From Gaiellasilicea sp963749515 (GTDB lineage: Bacteria; Actinomycetota; Thermoleophilia; Gaiellales; Gaiellaceae), in assembly GCA_963749515.1 (NCBI GenBank), contig CAVVMR010000010.1:682001-746000 (forward strand): a stretch of 64,000 nt of DNA, written 5' to 3'. Positions 24,786 through 33,133 of the stretch are shown piece after piece (within the stretch, counting starts at the first letter, position 1; every line of letters starts with the position of its first letter). Under the pieces are notes generated by a model. The model ran no database searches and was not told the origin of the DNA. It saw only the letters and a list, made by a program, of their open reading frames with translations. The position numbers and the translations under genes were made by a program.

Positions 24786-25796
24786 TCAGCCGACGACCAC
24801 CTCGGCGCCGCAGCTCGAGACGAGCGCGTCGAAGACGTCGCCCGGCGCGACTCCCCGCAGCGAGTGGTGCTCCAGATCGACCTCGATGTCTGGCCACGAC
24901 TCGAGTCCCAGCGAGCGGCCACCCTCGTCGGCGCCGAAGCAGAGCAGCCGTTCGGTCGAGAAGACGCCGCGGGTGCCGGTCTGGCGCCGGGCGATGCCCT
25001 CCAACTCGCGCAGCTCCTCGAACGGGTCGATCCGGACGTTCGAGTCCGAGCCGACGCAGAGCGGAATCCGGCGATGGTCGATCCGCGCCGCCGGCAGGAA
25101 GCCGTCGGCAAGATCGGCCTCGGTCGTGGGGCACGCGCAGACGGTCGTGCCGCTACTCGCCAGCAAATCGAGCTCGGCACCGTCGGCATGCGTTGCGTGA
25201 ACGACGGTGGCGTGCGGCCCGAGGCAGCCGGTGCGCTCGAGGAGCTCGATCGGCCTGCAGCCGTGCTCCGCAAGGCACTCCTCGATCTCCCGCGGCTGCT
25301 CGTCGGCGTGAATATGCAGCGGAAGGCGTTCGGCTGCGGCGTAGCGTCCGAGCTCGTCCAGCCACTCGCGCGGACAGGCACGGACGGAGTGGGGGGCAAG
25401 CCCGACGCGCACCCCGTCGGCACGCAGCGACTCGAGCTGGCGCAGATAGTCGGCCGGCGAGTCCTGCTGCATCCGCGGCAGACCGCCGCGGGCGTACGCC
25501 GCGAGCAGGAGCACGAGCTCGAGCTCTGCTTCGCCGGCCGCCTCCACTGCCGCTCGCGCCTCCTCCAGACCGAGGTAGTGGAACTCGCCGACGGCCGTGT
25601 AGCCGGCCGACCGCATCTCGCGGTAGGTCTCGACGTAGAGGGCTCGCACACTCGCCGCGGTCTGCCGCTCGGCCTCCGCCAGCATGAGCTCGCGCCAGGC
25701 CCAGAAGTCGCCGCCACCGGCGCGGCCACGCAGCGCGCGCTGGAAGGTGTGGCTGTGGGCGTTGACGAATCCGGGCAGCGTCACGGTCTCGGCCAC
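24786..25796 (-). CDS. HutF-like formimidoylglutamate deiminase/amidohydrolase
   Basis: Amidohydrolase of 336 residues. Metal and catalytic motifs: GFVNAHSHTFQRALRG (HxH), FWAWRELM, LPLHIHADEQ, TVVHATHAD and CVGSDSNVRIDP. These match formimidoyl-L-glutamate deiminase (HutF), but the usual protein is about 450 residues with an N-terminal beta domain missing here: GTG 25796 starts right at the HxH strand. Either a shortened variant or another amidohydrolase. No other histidine-degradation gene is visible. Confidence 0.75.
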   Translation of the reverse strand: MAETVTLPGFVNAHSHTFQRALRGRAGGGDFWAWRELMLAEAERQTAASVRALYVETYREMRSAGYTAVGEFHYLGLEEARAAVEAAGEAELELVLLLAAYARGGLPRMQQDSPADYLRQLESLRADGVRVGLAPHSVRACPREWLDELGRYAAAERLPLHIHADEQPREIEECLAEHGCRPIELLERTGCLGPHATVVHATHADGAELDLLASSGTTVCACPTTEADLADGFLPAARIDHRRIPLCVGSDSNVRIDPFEELRELEGIARRQTGTRGVFSTERLLCFGADEGGRSLGLESWPDIEVDLEHHSLRGVAPGDVFDALVSSCGAEVVVG

Positions 25797-25820
25797 GCGG
25801 CAACACTATCCTTCAGGCGA

Positions 25821-26372
25821 ATGGCCTCCCGCGTCGTCTCCGCACCGCTCGCGCACCTGCCGAACGCGCTGACACTGTTGCGGCTCGCGCTGATCCCGAT
25901 CTTCATCGTGGTCTACCTCGGCGCCGAGGACGGCTCGAGCTGGGCGGCGGGCTGGATCTTCCTCGTCGCCGGCGTGACCGACCAGGTGGACGGCTTCCTC
26001 GCGCGTCGCTGGCACGTCGAGTCTCAGTTCGGAAAGCTCGCCGATCCCCTCGCCGACCGGCTGATGATCGACTCGGCGGCGATCCTGCTGTCGCTCGAGG
26101 GCAAGCTTCCCTGGGCGGGAACGGTGATCATCCTCCTGCGTGACGCGCTGCTCGTCGGCGGGTACAAGCTGCTCATGCCACGCGGCTACGAGCTGAACGT
26201 CACGATGCTCGGTAAGGTCGCGACCTGGCTCCTTTACCTCTCCGTCGGGATCCTGCTCGTGGTCGGCCATTCGACCGAGTGGCCGCTGTGGCTGTTCTGG
26301 TTCGCGCTCGCGCTCGCGCTGGCCGCCGCCGCGCAGTACGTGATCAAGGCCAGGCGTGAGGTAGCGCGGTGA
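25821..26372 (+). CDS. pgsA: CDP-alcohol phosphatidyltransferase (PgsA-like)
   Basis: Integral membrane enzyme of 183 residues that transfers a phosphatidyl group from CDP-diacylglycerol, probably to glycerol 3-phosphate. The signature DxxDGxxAR...GxxxDxxxD is read as DQVDGFLARR then GKLADPLADR. ATG 25821 is chosen by the family N-terminus NALTLLRLALIP. Its stop overlaps the next GTG, linking it to the sugar-nucleotide gene. Confidence 0.85.
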   Translation: MASRVVSAPLAHLPNALTLLRLALIPIFIVVYLGAEDGSSWAAGWIFLVAGVTDQVDGFLARRWHVESQFGKLADPLADRLMIDSAAILLSLEGKLPWAGTVIILLRDALLVGGYKLLMPRGYELNVTMLGKVATWLLYLSVGILLVVGHSTEWPLWLFWFALALALAAAAQYVIKARREVAR

Positions 26373-28894
26373 AGGCGGTCGTCATGGCGGGTGGGGAGGG
26401 GACGCGCTTGCGCCCGCTCACCTCGAATCAGCCGAAGCCGATGGTCCCGATCGTCGGCAAGCCGTGCATCGAGCACATCCTCGAGCTGCTGCACGGACAT
26501 GGCTTCGACGACATCGTGATCACGCTGGCGTTCATGCCGCAGGCGATTCGCAGCTACTTCGGCGACGGCGACTCGCTCAACATGAACATCGAGTACTCGG
26601 TGGAGGAGTTGCCGCTCGGCACCGCCGGCTCCGTTCGGCTCGCGAGCAGCCTGCTCGACGAGACCTTCCTCGTCATCTCCGGCGATGCGCTCTGCGACGT
26701 CGATCTCGGCGCCCTCGTCGAGCGGCACAACGACTCGGGCGCCGCCGTCACGATCGGGCTCAAGGCGGTCGACAACCCGCTCGAGTTCGGAATCGTGGTC
26801 ACCGACGAGGACGGGAAGGTCGAGCGCTTCCTCGAGAAGCCCTCCTGGGGGCAGGTCTTCTCGGACACGATCAACACCGGCATCTACGTGCTCGAGCCGG
26901 AGGTGCTGAAGCACGTTCCGGTCGAAGGGCCGTACGACTTCTCGAAGCAGCTCTTCCCACTCCTGCTCGAGATGGGGCGGCCGATCTACGGGCACGTGAT
27001 GGATGGCTACTGGCAGGACATCGGCAACCTCGACCAGTACCGGCAGGCGAACTTCGACGCGCTCGACGAGAGGGTGCGCCTGAACGTCGAGGGAGTGCAG
27101 TTGCGCGGCAACGTCTGGATCGGCGAAGGCACCGACATCCACGACGTGGAGGAGATCGAGGGGCCTGCGTTCATCGGCAACCACTGCCGGATCGCGCGGG
27201 ACGCGTCGATCGGCCCCTACACCGTCCTCTCGAACGGCGTCACGCTCCGCGAGCGGGCCCGCACCGTGCGCTCCGTCATCGACGCCTCCACCCACGTCGG
27301 CCGGAGCGCGCTGATCGAGGGCGCGGTCGTCGGCCGCTCGTGCGACATCCGCGACCACGTCCGCATCCAGGAAGGCGCCGCGATCGGAGACGAGGTCACG
27401 ATCGGCTCCGAGGCGAGCATCATGCCGCACGTCCGGATCTACCCCTACAAGGAGGTCGAGACCGGCTCGCAGCTCTACGAGAACCTGATCTGGGAGACGC
27501 GCGCCTCGTCACGCCTCTTCGGCAAGGACGGCGTCACCGGTCTCGTCAACGTCGACCTGACGCCGGAGACCGCGGCGCGACTCGCTACCGCGCTCGGGAC
27601 GGCCCTGAAGCGCGGCGCGCGCGTCGTCGCGAGCCGCGACTCGGCTCCCGGCTGCCGGATGATCAAGCGAGCGATGATCTCCGGGCTGAACGCCGCCGGG
27701 ATCGACGTCGCCGACCTGCGCGTCTCGCCGCCCGGCGTCAGCCGCCACGTGCTGAAGACGCAAGCGTTCGCTGCGGCCGTCCACGTCGGCTCCAGCCACC
27801 TCGATCCCGAGGCGATCTTCATCCGGATCTACGAGCCGGGCGGCATCCTGCTCACGCCCGGTCTGCAGAAGGAGATCGAGAAGAACTTCACCCGCCAGGA
27901 GCTGCGGCGGGTTGCGGCCGGCGGCGTCGGCTCCGTCTCCTACCCGGCCCGCGTCCGGGAGAGCTACGCGCAGGACCTGCTCGACTCGCTCGATGCCGAG
28001 ACGATCCGCGAGCGTCGCTTCCGGATCGTCGTCGACTACGGCTACTCGGCCTCCTCGTTCGTCCTGCCGCTCGTCGTCGGCCCCCTCGGAGTGGAGGCGA
28101 TCTCGGCGCACGGGTTCTTCGCCGACGAGCTCGCCGACCGCGAGACGCTGGCGCAGGCGATCGGGCACACGAAACGGCTCGTCACTGCGATCGGAGCGGA
28201 TCTCGGAGCCGTGTTCGACCAGTCCGGCGAGCGCCTCTATCTCGTGGACGAGCAGGGCCACGAGGTGCCCGTCGACCAGACGCTGCTGCTCTTCGTCCGG
28301 CTGCTCGCCGAGCGCGGGACGAAGGGCAAGGCGGCGTTCCCGATCACGGTGACGAGCAAGGTCGACGATCTCGCCGGCGACGCGCTCGAGATCATCCGGA
28401 CGCCGAACTCCCTCAGCGAGCTGACGAGCGCGGCAGCAGGCGACGGCGTCGTCTTCGCGGGCGCGGTCGGCGGCGGCTACGTCTTCCCCGAGTTCCTGCC
28501 CGCCTACGACGCGGTCGCGAGCCTCGCGAAGCTGCTGGAGCTCCTCGCGCCGATGCAAAGACCCCTTTCCGAGCTCATCGGGGAGCTTCCCGCGCCGACG
28601 CTCATCCACCGGCGGCTCGCCTGTCCGTGGTCGAAGAAGGGCCTGGTGATGAGGCTGCTGAACGAGCGGCTGGCCGGACGCGACCTCGATCTGACGGATG
28701 GGATCAAGCTCACTGACGCCCGTGGCTGGTCGCAGGTGCTTCCGGATCCGGACGAGCCGCTGGTGCATCTGTACGCCGAGGGTGAGACGCCAGAAGCGTC
28801 CGAGGAGCTCGAACGCGAGGTGCGGGAGCTCGTCGAGGAGATCATGCAGGGAGACCCCGCCGCACCCCGAACCTCGGTAGAAGCCTCAAGCTGA
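26369..28894 (+). CDS. Sugar-1-phosphate guanylyltransferase / degenerate phosphomannomutase fusion
   Basis: An 841-residue fusion. Residues 1-240: nucleotidyltransferase with MAGGEGTRLRPLT, KPMVPIVGKP and LVISGDALCDVD, as in mannose-1-phosphate guanylyltransferases. Residues 245-370: left-handed beta-helix repeats. From about 380: a phosphohexomutase-like region. In that part the active-site loop reads GSSHLDP instead of TASHNP, and the metal loop reads FDQSGERL instead of FDGDGDR. The mutase half therefore probably lacks normal activity and may be regulatory or structural. The nucleotidyltransferase half looks intact. Confidence 0.85.
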   Translation: MKAVVMAGGEGTRLRPLTSNQPKPMVPIVGKPCIEHILELLHGHGFDDIVITLAFMPQAIRSYFGDGDSLNMNIEYSVEELPLGTAGSVRLASSLLDETFLVISGDALCDVDLGALVERHNDSGAAVTIGLKAVDNPLEFGIVVTDEDGKVERFLEKPSWGQVFSDTINTGIYVLEPEVLKHVPVEGPYDFSKQLFPLLLEMGRPIYGHVMDGYWQDIGNLDQYRQANFDALDERVRLNVEGVQLRGNVWIGEGTDIHDVEEIEGPAFIGNHCRIARDASIGPYTVLSNGVTLRERARTVRSVIDASTHVGRSALIEGAVVGRSCDIRDHVRIQEGAAIGDEVTIGSEASIMPHVRIYPYKEVETGSQLYENLIWETRASSRLFGKDGVTGLVNVDLTPETAARLATALGTALKRGARVVASRDSAPGCRMIKRAMISGLNAAGIDVADLRVSPPGVSRHVLKTQAFAAAVHVGSSHLDPEAIFIRIYEPGGILLTPGLQKEIEKNFTRQELRRVAAGGVGSVSYPARVRESYAQDLLDSLDAETIRERRFRIVVDYGYSASSFVLPLVVGPLGVEAISAHGFFADELADRETLAQAIGHTKRLVTAIGADLGAVFDQSGERLYLVDEQGHEVPVDQTLLLFVRLLAERGTKGKAAFPITVTSKVDDLAGDALEIIRTPNSLSELTSAAAGDGVVFAGAVGGGYVFPEFLPAYDAVASLAKLLELLAPMQRPLSELIGELPAPTLIHRRLACPWSKKGLVMRLLNERLAGRDLDLTDGIKLTDARGWSQVLPDPDEPLVHLYAEGETPEASEELEREVRELVEEIMQGDPAAPRTSVEASS

Positions 28895-28954
28895 GGTTGA
28901 CCCCTCGGTGTACGTGCTGCTTTACTGACTCACGAACCTCCACCGAAAGGCGCT

Positions 28955-29215
28955 GTGCACATGGAAGGCTCGACGGAACCGCTGCCCGACCTCGGCACCC
29001 TGTCGGACGACGACCTCAAGTCCCTGATCGACAAGCTGACGCAGGAGGAGAACGACGTCTCCTTCCGCCGCCGGCTTCTCCAGGGCCGAATCGACATCCT
29101 CCGAGCCGAGCGCACCGCGCGGCTGAAAGGGAAGGGCGTCACCGACGTCGACGTCGAGAAGCTGACCGACATCCTCTCGTCGCGCAGCGCGCCCGCCTCC
29201 GAAGAGGGCGCGTGA
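28955..29215 (+). CDS. RsiG-like c-di-GMP-responsive anti-sigma protein
   Basis: An 86-residue helical-hairpin protein. Counting from GTG 28955, it reads E32-x3-S36-x2-R39-x3-Q43-x3-D47, exactly the E(x)3S(x)2R(x)3Q(x)3D motif that binds cyclic di-GMP in the anti-sigma factor RsiG of Streptomyces. Only one helix carries the motif here. ATG 28961 is an alternative start, with GAAAGG at 28945-28950. Its stop overlaps the FHA gene GTG. No WhiG/FliA-type sigma gene is visible nearby, so the partner lies elsewhere. Confidence 0.8.
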   Translation: MHMEGSTEPLPDLGTLSDDDLKSLIDKLTQEENDVSFRRRLLQGRIDILRAERTARLKGKGVTDVDVEKLTDILSSRSAPASEEGA

Positions 29216-29676
29216 GTCACGTTTACTGCCCTGAATGCGGATTCCAGAATCCGGAGTCCTCCAACTTCTGCTCACGCTGCGGCGCGATGCTCAACAAGAG
29301 CGAGTCGGACGAGCAGACGATGACCTACACGCCGGAGGAGCACGCCGACGAGCCTGGCGCGGGGTTGCAGGAGCTTCGCGGCAAGGGACCTGCGCTCGTC
29401 GTTCGCTCCGGCGGCGGCAGGGCGGGGGAGAGCTTCTTCCCCTCGGCCGAGCGCACGCTGATCGGGCGCTCGCCGGAATGCGACGTCTTTCTCGACGACG
29501 TCACCGTCTCGCGCCGCCACGCCGAGCTCGTGCGCGACGGCGAGACGTTCACGATCACCGACCTCGGCAGCCTCAACGGCACCTTCGTGAACCGCAAGCG
29601 GATCGAGTCGGCCGCGCTCGACGACGACGACGAGCTCCAGATCGGCAAGTACCGCCTGACCTTCCTACGACGATGA
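29212..29676 (+). CDS. FHA-domain protein with N-terminal zinc ribbon (GarA-like)
   Basis: A 154-residue protein. CPECGFQNPESSNFCSRCG at the N-terminus is a zinc ribbon. A linker containing EQTMTYTPEE holds Thr residues placed like the kinase-phosphorylated TxT of GarA/OdhI. The FHA domain has RTLIGRSPECDVFLDD, VSRRHAELV and LGSLNGTFVNRKRI. GarA-type proteins bind and inhibit 2-oxoglutarate-handling enzymes under Ser/Thr kinase control; that role is inferred here. It is followed by an FtsR-like MerR gene, as in Mycobacterium. Confidence 0.82.
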   Translation: MSHVYCPECGFQNPESSNFCSRCGAMLNKSESDEQTMTYTPEEHADEPGAGLQELRGKGPALVVRSGGGRAGESFFPSAERTLIGRSPECDVFLDDVTVSRRHAELVRDGETFTITDLGSLNGTFVNRKRIESAALDDDDELQIGKYRLTFLRR

Positions 29677-30374
29677 GCACAACGACAGCCACCGAGCGCC
29701 GCCCCGAGCAGCGCCTCCACACGATCGGCGCGGTCTGCGCGCGGCTCCAGCCCGAGTACCCGGACATCTCGATCTCGAAGATCCGCTACCTCGAGGATCA
29801 GGGGCTGCTGACGCCGAAGCGCACGCGTGGCGGCTACCGGCTCTTCAGCGAGGAGGACGTCGAGCGTCTGGAGACGATCCTGCGCCTGCAGCGCGACGAG
29901 TTCCTGCCGCTGCGCGTGATCAGACAGGAGCTCGCAGCGGGTGGGGGAGCGGGTGAGCGTAAGCGTCGCCGGCCGACCGGGCTCGGAGAGCAGGAGGCCG
30001 AGCTCGATCTCGCCGAGCTGTGTCACCGAGCCGGCATCGACACGACTCTCGCCCGTGCGCTCGAGGAGTACGGCCTGCTCTCGCCGCGGATCGAGGGCGG
30101 AGAGCACCTCTACCGCGAGGGCGACGCCGAGATCGCTGCGGCTTGCGGCCGGCTCGCCCAGTTCGGGATCGACGCTCGGCACCTCCGCACGTTCCGGAAC
30201 TCGGCCGGTCGCGAGGCGGGGCTGCTCGAGCAGCTCGTGGCGCCTGCGCTCCGCTCCCGCAACCCCGAGCGCAGGAAGACCGGCCTCGACGACCTCCAGT
30301 CGCTCGCGGAGACGTCGCAGGAGCTCTCACGGCTCCTCTTCTGGCGCGAGCTACGGCTGCTCGCGGAGCGTTGA
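29673..30374 (+). CDS. MerR-family regulator, FtsR-like
   Basis: A 233-residue protein with the MerR winged HTH at the N-terminus (HTIGAVCARLQPEYPDISISKIRYLEDQGLLTPKRTRGGYRLF) and a second MerR-like helical region with ALEEYGLLSP after residue 130. This double layout and its place right after a GarA-like FHA gene match the Rv1827-Rv1828 type pair, whose MerR member FtsR controls ftsZ in Corynebacterium. Start and stop overlap both neighbours by 4 or fewer bases. Confidence 0.8.
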   Translation: MSTTTATERRPEQRLHTIGAVCARLQPEYPDISISKIRYLEDQGLLTPKRTRGGYRLFSEEDVERLETILRLQRDEFLPLRVIRQELAAGGGAGERKRRRPTGLGEQEAELDLAELCHRAGIDTTLARALEEYGLLSPRIEGGEHLYREGDAEIAAACGRLAQFGIDARHLRTFRNSAGREAGLLEQLVAPALRSRNPERRKTGLDDLQSLAETSQELSRLLFWRELRLLAER

Positions 30375-30904
30375 TGACCTCCGGCGCGACTCTGGACCTG
30401 CGGGACCGCGTCCGCGATGTGCCGGACTTCCCCAAGCCCGGGATCATCTTCAAGGACCTGATGCCGCTCGTCGCCGACGCGACGTACTTCCACGAGACGA
30501 TCGACCGCCTGGAGCAGCTCGCGCGGCCGCTGGAGCCCGACATCATCCTGGGTGCGGAGGCACGCGGGTTCATCTTCGGCGGCGCGCTCGCCGACCGGCT
30601 CGGGTGCGGCTTCGTGCCGGCCCGGAAGCCCGGGAAGCTGCCGTGGGAGACCGTGGAGGCGACCTATGCCCTCGAATACGGCACGGACAGCCTCCAGGTG
30701 CACGCCGACGCGCTCGGGAAGGGCTCACGTGTCATCGTCCACGACGACGTGCTGGCCACCGGCGGCACGGCGAAGGCGAAGACCGAGCTCGTCGAGCGGC
30801 TCGGCGGGGTGGTCGTCGGCCTGCTCTTCGTGATCGAGCTCACGTTCCTGAACGGCCGCGACAAGCTCGAGGGGTACGACCTGCAGTCCCTGATTCGGTA
30901 CTAG
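30374..30904 (+). CDS. apt: Adenine phosphoribosyltransferase
   Basis: Salvages adenine to AMP with PRPP. The 176 residues match the family length. DFPKPGIIFKDLMPL at the N-terminus, GAEARGFIFGGALA, VPARKPGKLP, and the PRPP loop VIVHDDVLATGGTA are all present. ATG 30374 overlaps the MerR gene stop (TGATG), so apt is the last gene of the rsiG-like cluster. Confidence 0.93.
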   Translation: MTSGATLDLRDRVRDVPDFPKPGIIFKDLMPLVADATYFHETIDRLEQLARPLEPDIILGAEARGFIFGGALADRLGCGFVPARKPGKLPWETVEATYALEYGTDSLQVHADALGKGSRVIVHDDVLATGGTAKAKTELVERLGGVVVGLLFVIELTFLNGRDKLEGYDLQSLIRY

Positions 30905-30956
30905 CCGGGCCTACCGCCAAAGGGTGTCTCCGCGGTCGTCCGGTACGTCGATAAGC

Positions 30957-31565
30957 ATGTCGACGATGTACGACGCGCTCACAGCCCGGTACACGTTCGC
31001 GTGTCCACGGCGAGAGCAGGCCCACGTGGCGCTCTCGTCCTTCCGGCTGCTCGAGCGGCTCCCCGGTGCGATGCACCCGGCGGTCTACAGCGTTCGCTTC
31101 GACTGCGGTTGCGGCGACGAGCACCAGGGCCTGGTCGCCCACGACGATCTGGACTGGGCGCCGCTCGGAGGCCACGCAGGGCCGTTCGTCGATCTCATGA
31201 CGTCGCGCACCCGGGACGCCGCAGATGAGCTCCTGGAGGCTGCGACGGCGCACCTGCGAGCGGGGGAGTGGCCGTGGAGCTTCTACTGCTACCCGGAAGG
31301 CAGGCCGCGTCCGGTCTTTCCGTCGTCATTCGTCGCGGTGGCGCCCGGAGACCGCTGGCTCGGGCTTGCAGTCCGCTGCCCGGCCTGTGACGCGCTGTCG
31401 GTCAACCTCGTCACGCACGCGCACGTCGACCTCCCGTTCGCGAACGACGAGCGGGTCGGCGTCGTCGATCATGTGTTCGCCGCCGACGCCCTGAGCTCGA
31501 TCGAGGAGTTCCACGCGGAGCTCCACTCCTCGCGCTTCGACGAGCGCCGCCTGCACCTGAACTAG
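30957..31565 (+). CDS. Protein of unknown function with CxC and CxxC motifs
   Basis: A 202-residue soluble protein. Cysteines occur as FACP, FDCGCG and VRCPACDAL, suggesting a structural zinc site. TKGHP-type catalytic motifs are absent and I do not recognise the family. ATG 30957 is chosen; ATG 30966 (MYDAL) is an alternative. It is separated from apt by 52 bases and may be read from the same transcript. Confidence 0.65.
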   Translation: MSTMYDALTARYTFACPRREQAHVALSSFRLLERLPGAMHPAVYSVRFDCGCGDEHQGLVAHDDLDWAPLGGHAGPFVDLMTSRTRDAADELLEAATAHLRAGEWPWSFYCYPEGRPRPVFPSSFVAVAPGDRWLGLAVRCPACDALSVNLVTHAHVDLPFANDERVGVVDHVFAADALSSIEEFHAELHSSRFDERRLHLN

Positions 31566-31630
31566 CTCTAGTTCCGTTTTTGCTGCACGGGGAAGAACTC
31601 CCTGCAGACAACCCTGGAACGGAGGCAGTG

Positions 31631-32257
31631 ATGATCGGAGTGACACGCGGGATCTCGACGCTTGCCGGAGCGGCTGTTGCAGGCGTGCTTCTGTGGTTCG
31701 CCACGCAGATCGGCGCCGAGAGCTCCTCGGAGTACTGGGCGACCTACGGTCTGATAGCCGCGGCCGGACTGACGATGGCGTTGTCCCAGATCCTCGGCGG
31801 CTGGACGAAGTGGGGGTGGCCACGGTTCTCCCTTGGCGTCTTCGTGCTCGGCTTCCTGCCGGTGCTCGTGGCCGGCCTCTGGGTGCTGCTCGCCCGGCAG
31901 CCGGCGGACTGGATGAACACCTCGAACTGGTCGCGTGACCTCGGGATCTTCGGGGCCGTCGCCGACCTCGGCAACATCCTGCCGGCGATCGCGTTTGGAA
32001 TCGGGCTCGTGTTCGGGCTTTCGTTCGACACTGCAGGCCCGAGCCGGGAGGTCGTGGTCGACGAGGAGCCGCGCGAAAGGGTCGTCCCGGTGACGGAGAC
32101 GGGCGACACGCGCGCTGTAGACGAGCCGCTCACCGCCGATCGGGGCTCGTACGCCGAGCCGCCGACGGTTCCGGTCGGCGCCGGCGCGATGACCACCACC
32201 GACGACGACGACGAGCACACCGTGACGACGAGGGAAGACCGCCGTACGGAGACCTAA
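31631..32257 (+). CDS. Four-helix membrane protein with acidic tail
   Basis: A 208-residue protein with four hydrophobic segments (about residues 10-30, 40-60, 68-92 and 110-132), then a polar acidic tail rich in Thr, Asp and Glu (TTTDDDDEH). GGAGG at 31621-31625 supports ATG 31631. No motif recognised. Confidence 0.65.
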   Translation: MIGVTRGISTLAGAAVAGVLLWFATQIGAESSSEYWATYGLIAAAGLTMALSQILGGWTKWGWPRFSLGVFVLGFLPVLVAGLWVLLARQPADWMNTSNWSRDLGIFGAVADLGNILPAIAFGIGLVFGLSFDTAGPSREVVVDEEPRERVVPVTETGDTRAVDEPLTADRGSYAEPPTVPVGAGAMTTTDDDDEHTVTTREDRRTET

Positions 32258-32299
32258 ATCAAGGGATGTGCGCGGCGGCGCCCCTGGTCGATAAGGGGT

Positions 32300-32482
32300 G
32301 TGATGGACGCCGCCGCCGTCAGCCAGCCAAAACCCGCCGCCTCCGACCTTCTGCTGGAGCACTGCCACGCGCTGGATATCGACAGCCGTAGTCGCCCCAC
32401 GGCGAAGGACCGCCTCGAGGCCCTGGTGGGCAAGGAGCTCGCCCGCAGGCTCGTTCGAGCTCTCTCCGCGACGACGAGCTAG
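32300..32482 (+). CDS. Small protein of unknown function
   Basis: A 60-residue frame from GTG 32300 (or ATG 32303), with AAGGGG at 32293-32298 as a possible ribosome site. The second half, TAKDRLEALVGKELARRLVRALS, is helical and amphipathic. Its TAG shares bases with the stop of the convergent gene (CTAG), as in several real gene pairs of this window. Confidence 0.55.
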   Translation: MMDAAAVSQPKPAASDLLLEHCHALDIDSRSRPTAKDRLEALVGKELARRLVRALSATTS

Positions 32483-32658
32483 TCGCCGCGAAGGCGGACG
32501 AAGAGAAAGACCGCGCAGCCCGAGAGCAGCGAGAGAATCAGCGCGGTCGCGCCGGAAACGCCGAGCGCCAGCATCCCGAGCCAGAGCACCAGAAAAAAGA
32601 AGACGGCCCAGGCAAACGCCTGAACCCCAAGATCGATACTCGGCATGCGCAAGTGCAT
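32479..32658 (-). CDS. Small two-helix membrane protein
   Basis: A 59-residue protein from ATG 32658 (or 55 from ATG 32646) with two hydrophobic helices: QAFAWAVFFFLVLWLGMLALG and TALILSLLSGCAVFLFV, ending in RLRGD. It resembles short DUF4229-type membrane proteins, though too short to assign. Upstream bases belong to the tandem repeat region. Confidence 0.55.
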   Translation of the reverse strand: MHLRMPSIDLGVQAFAWAVFFFLVLWLGMLALGVSGATALILSLLSGCAVFLFVRLRGD

Positions 32659-33133
32659 AGACAACGATCCTAAGCACAACCATGGGTCGGCCGCATCGCT
32701 GAGCGAGCCCCGAACCCGACCCACGCAGCTTCAGGGATCTTGGCGCGAAAAGGGATCCGCTCCCGCAGATCCCGTTTCAAGAATGCGCCGCAAAGAAATG
32801 AGCGCCGGCTGAGCGAGCCCCGAACCCGACCCACGCAGCTTCAGGGATCTTGGCGCGAAAAGGGATCCGCTCCCGCGGATCCCTTTTCAAGACTGCGCCC
32901 AAAAAAAATTCAGAGAGCCGGTGGCGCTTTCGTCCACCGAACCCGCTGACTTTCCGCTTTCGCGTACGGCCCTCGAGCTCGGTCTCGACCTAGTCGCGCT
33001 CCGTGCTCTCTGCATGGACGAACCTAACGGCGCTGTCCGGTGCGGGCAAGGGCGCGGCGAGCGCCTTTTTTGCAAATTGCGAGAAGTTCTCGTTGCGACG
33101 TCCGACGCTCGCAGCGGTCCGTAGGATGCGGCG
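32659..33133. other. Gene-free stretch holding the tandem repeat and uppP leader
   Basis: No credible gene. Bases 32698-32908 carry two copies of the composite hairpin repeat (own entry). An A8 tract lies at 32901-32908. From 32909 to uppP the sequence is plain; a T-run at 33066-33070 follows GCGAGCGCC. No clear promoter was identified for uppP. Confidence 0.5.
32698..32908. repeat. Composite hairpin repeat, tandem copies 3 and 4
   Basis: Two nearly identical units of about 100 bases start at 32698 and 32808 (110-base period). Each contains the core CTTCAGGGATCTTGGCGC followed by a hairpin: GAAAAGGGATCCGC-tccc-GCGGATCCCTTTTC in copy 4 (14-bp perfect stem), with two stem mismatches in copy 3. 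The core matches the complement of the 5.4-kb copy at 16 of 18 positions. Confidence 0.85.

Noticed and set aside
32698..32908. Insertion sequence or integron-type element
   Set aside because: No transposase or integrase frame and no target-site duplication seen; units are too short and noncoding.
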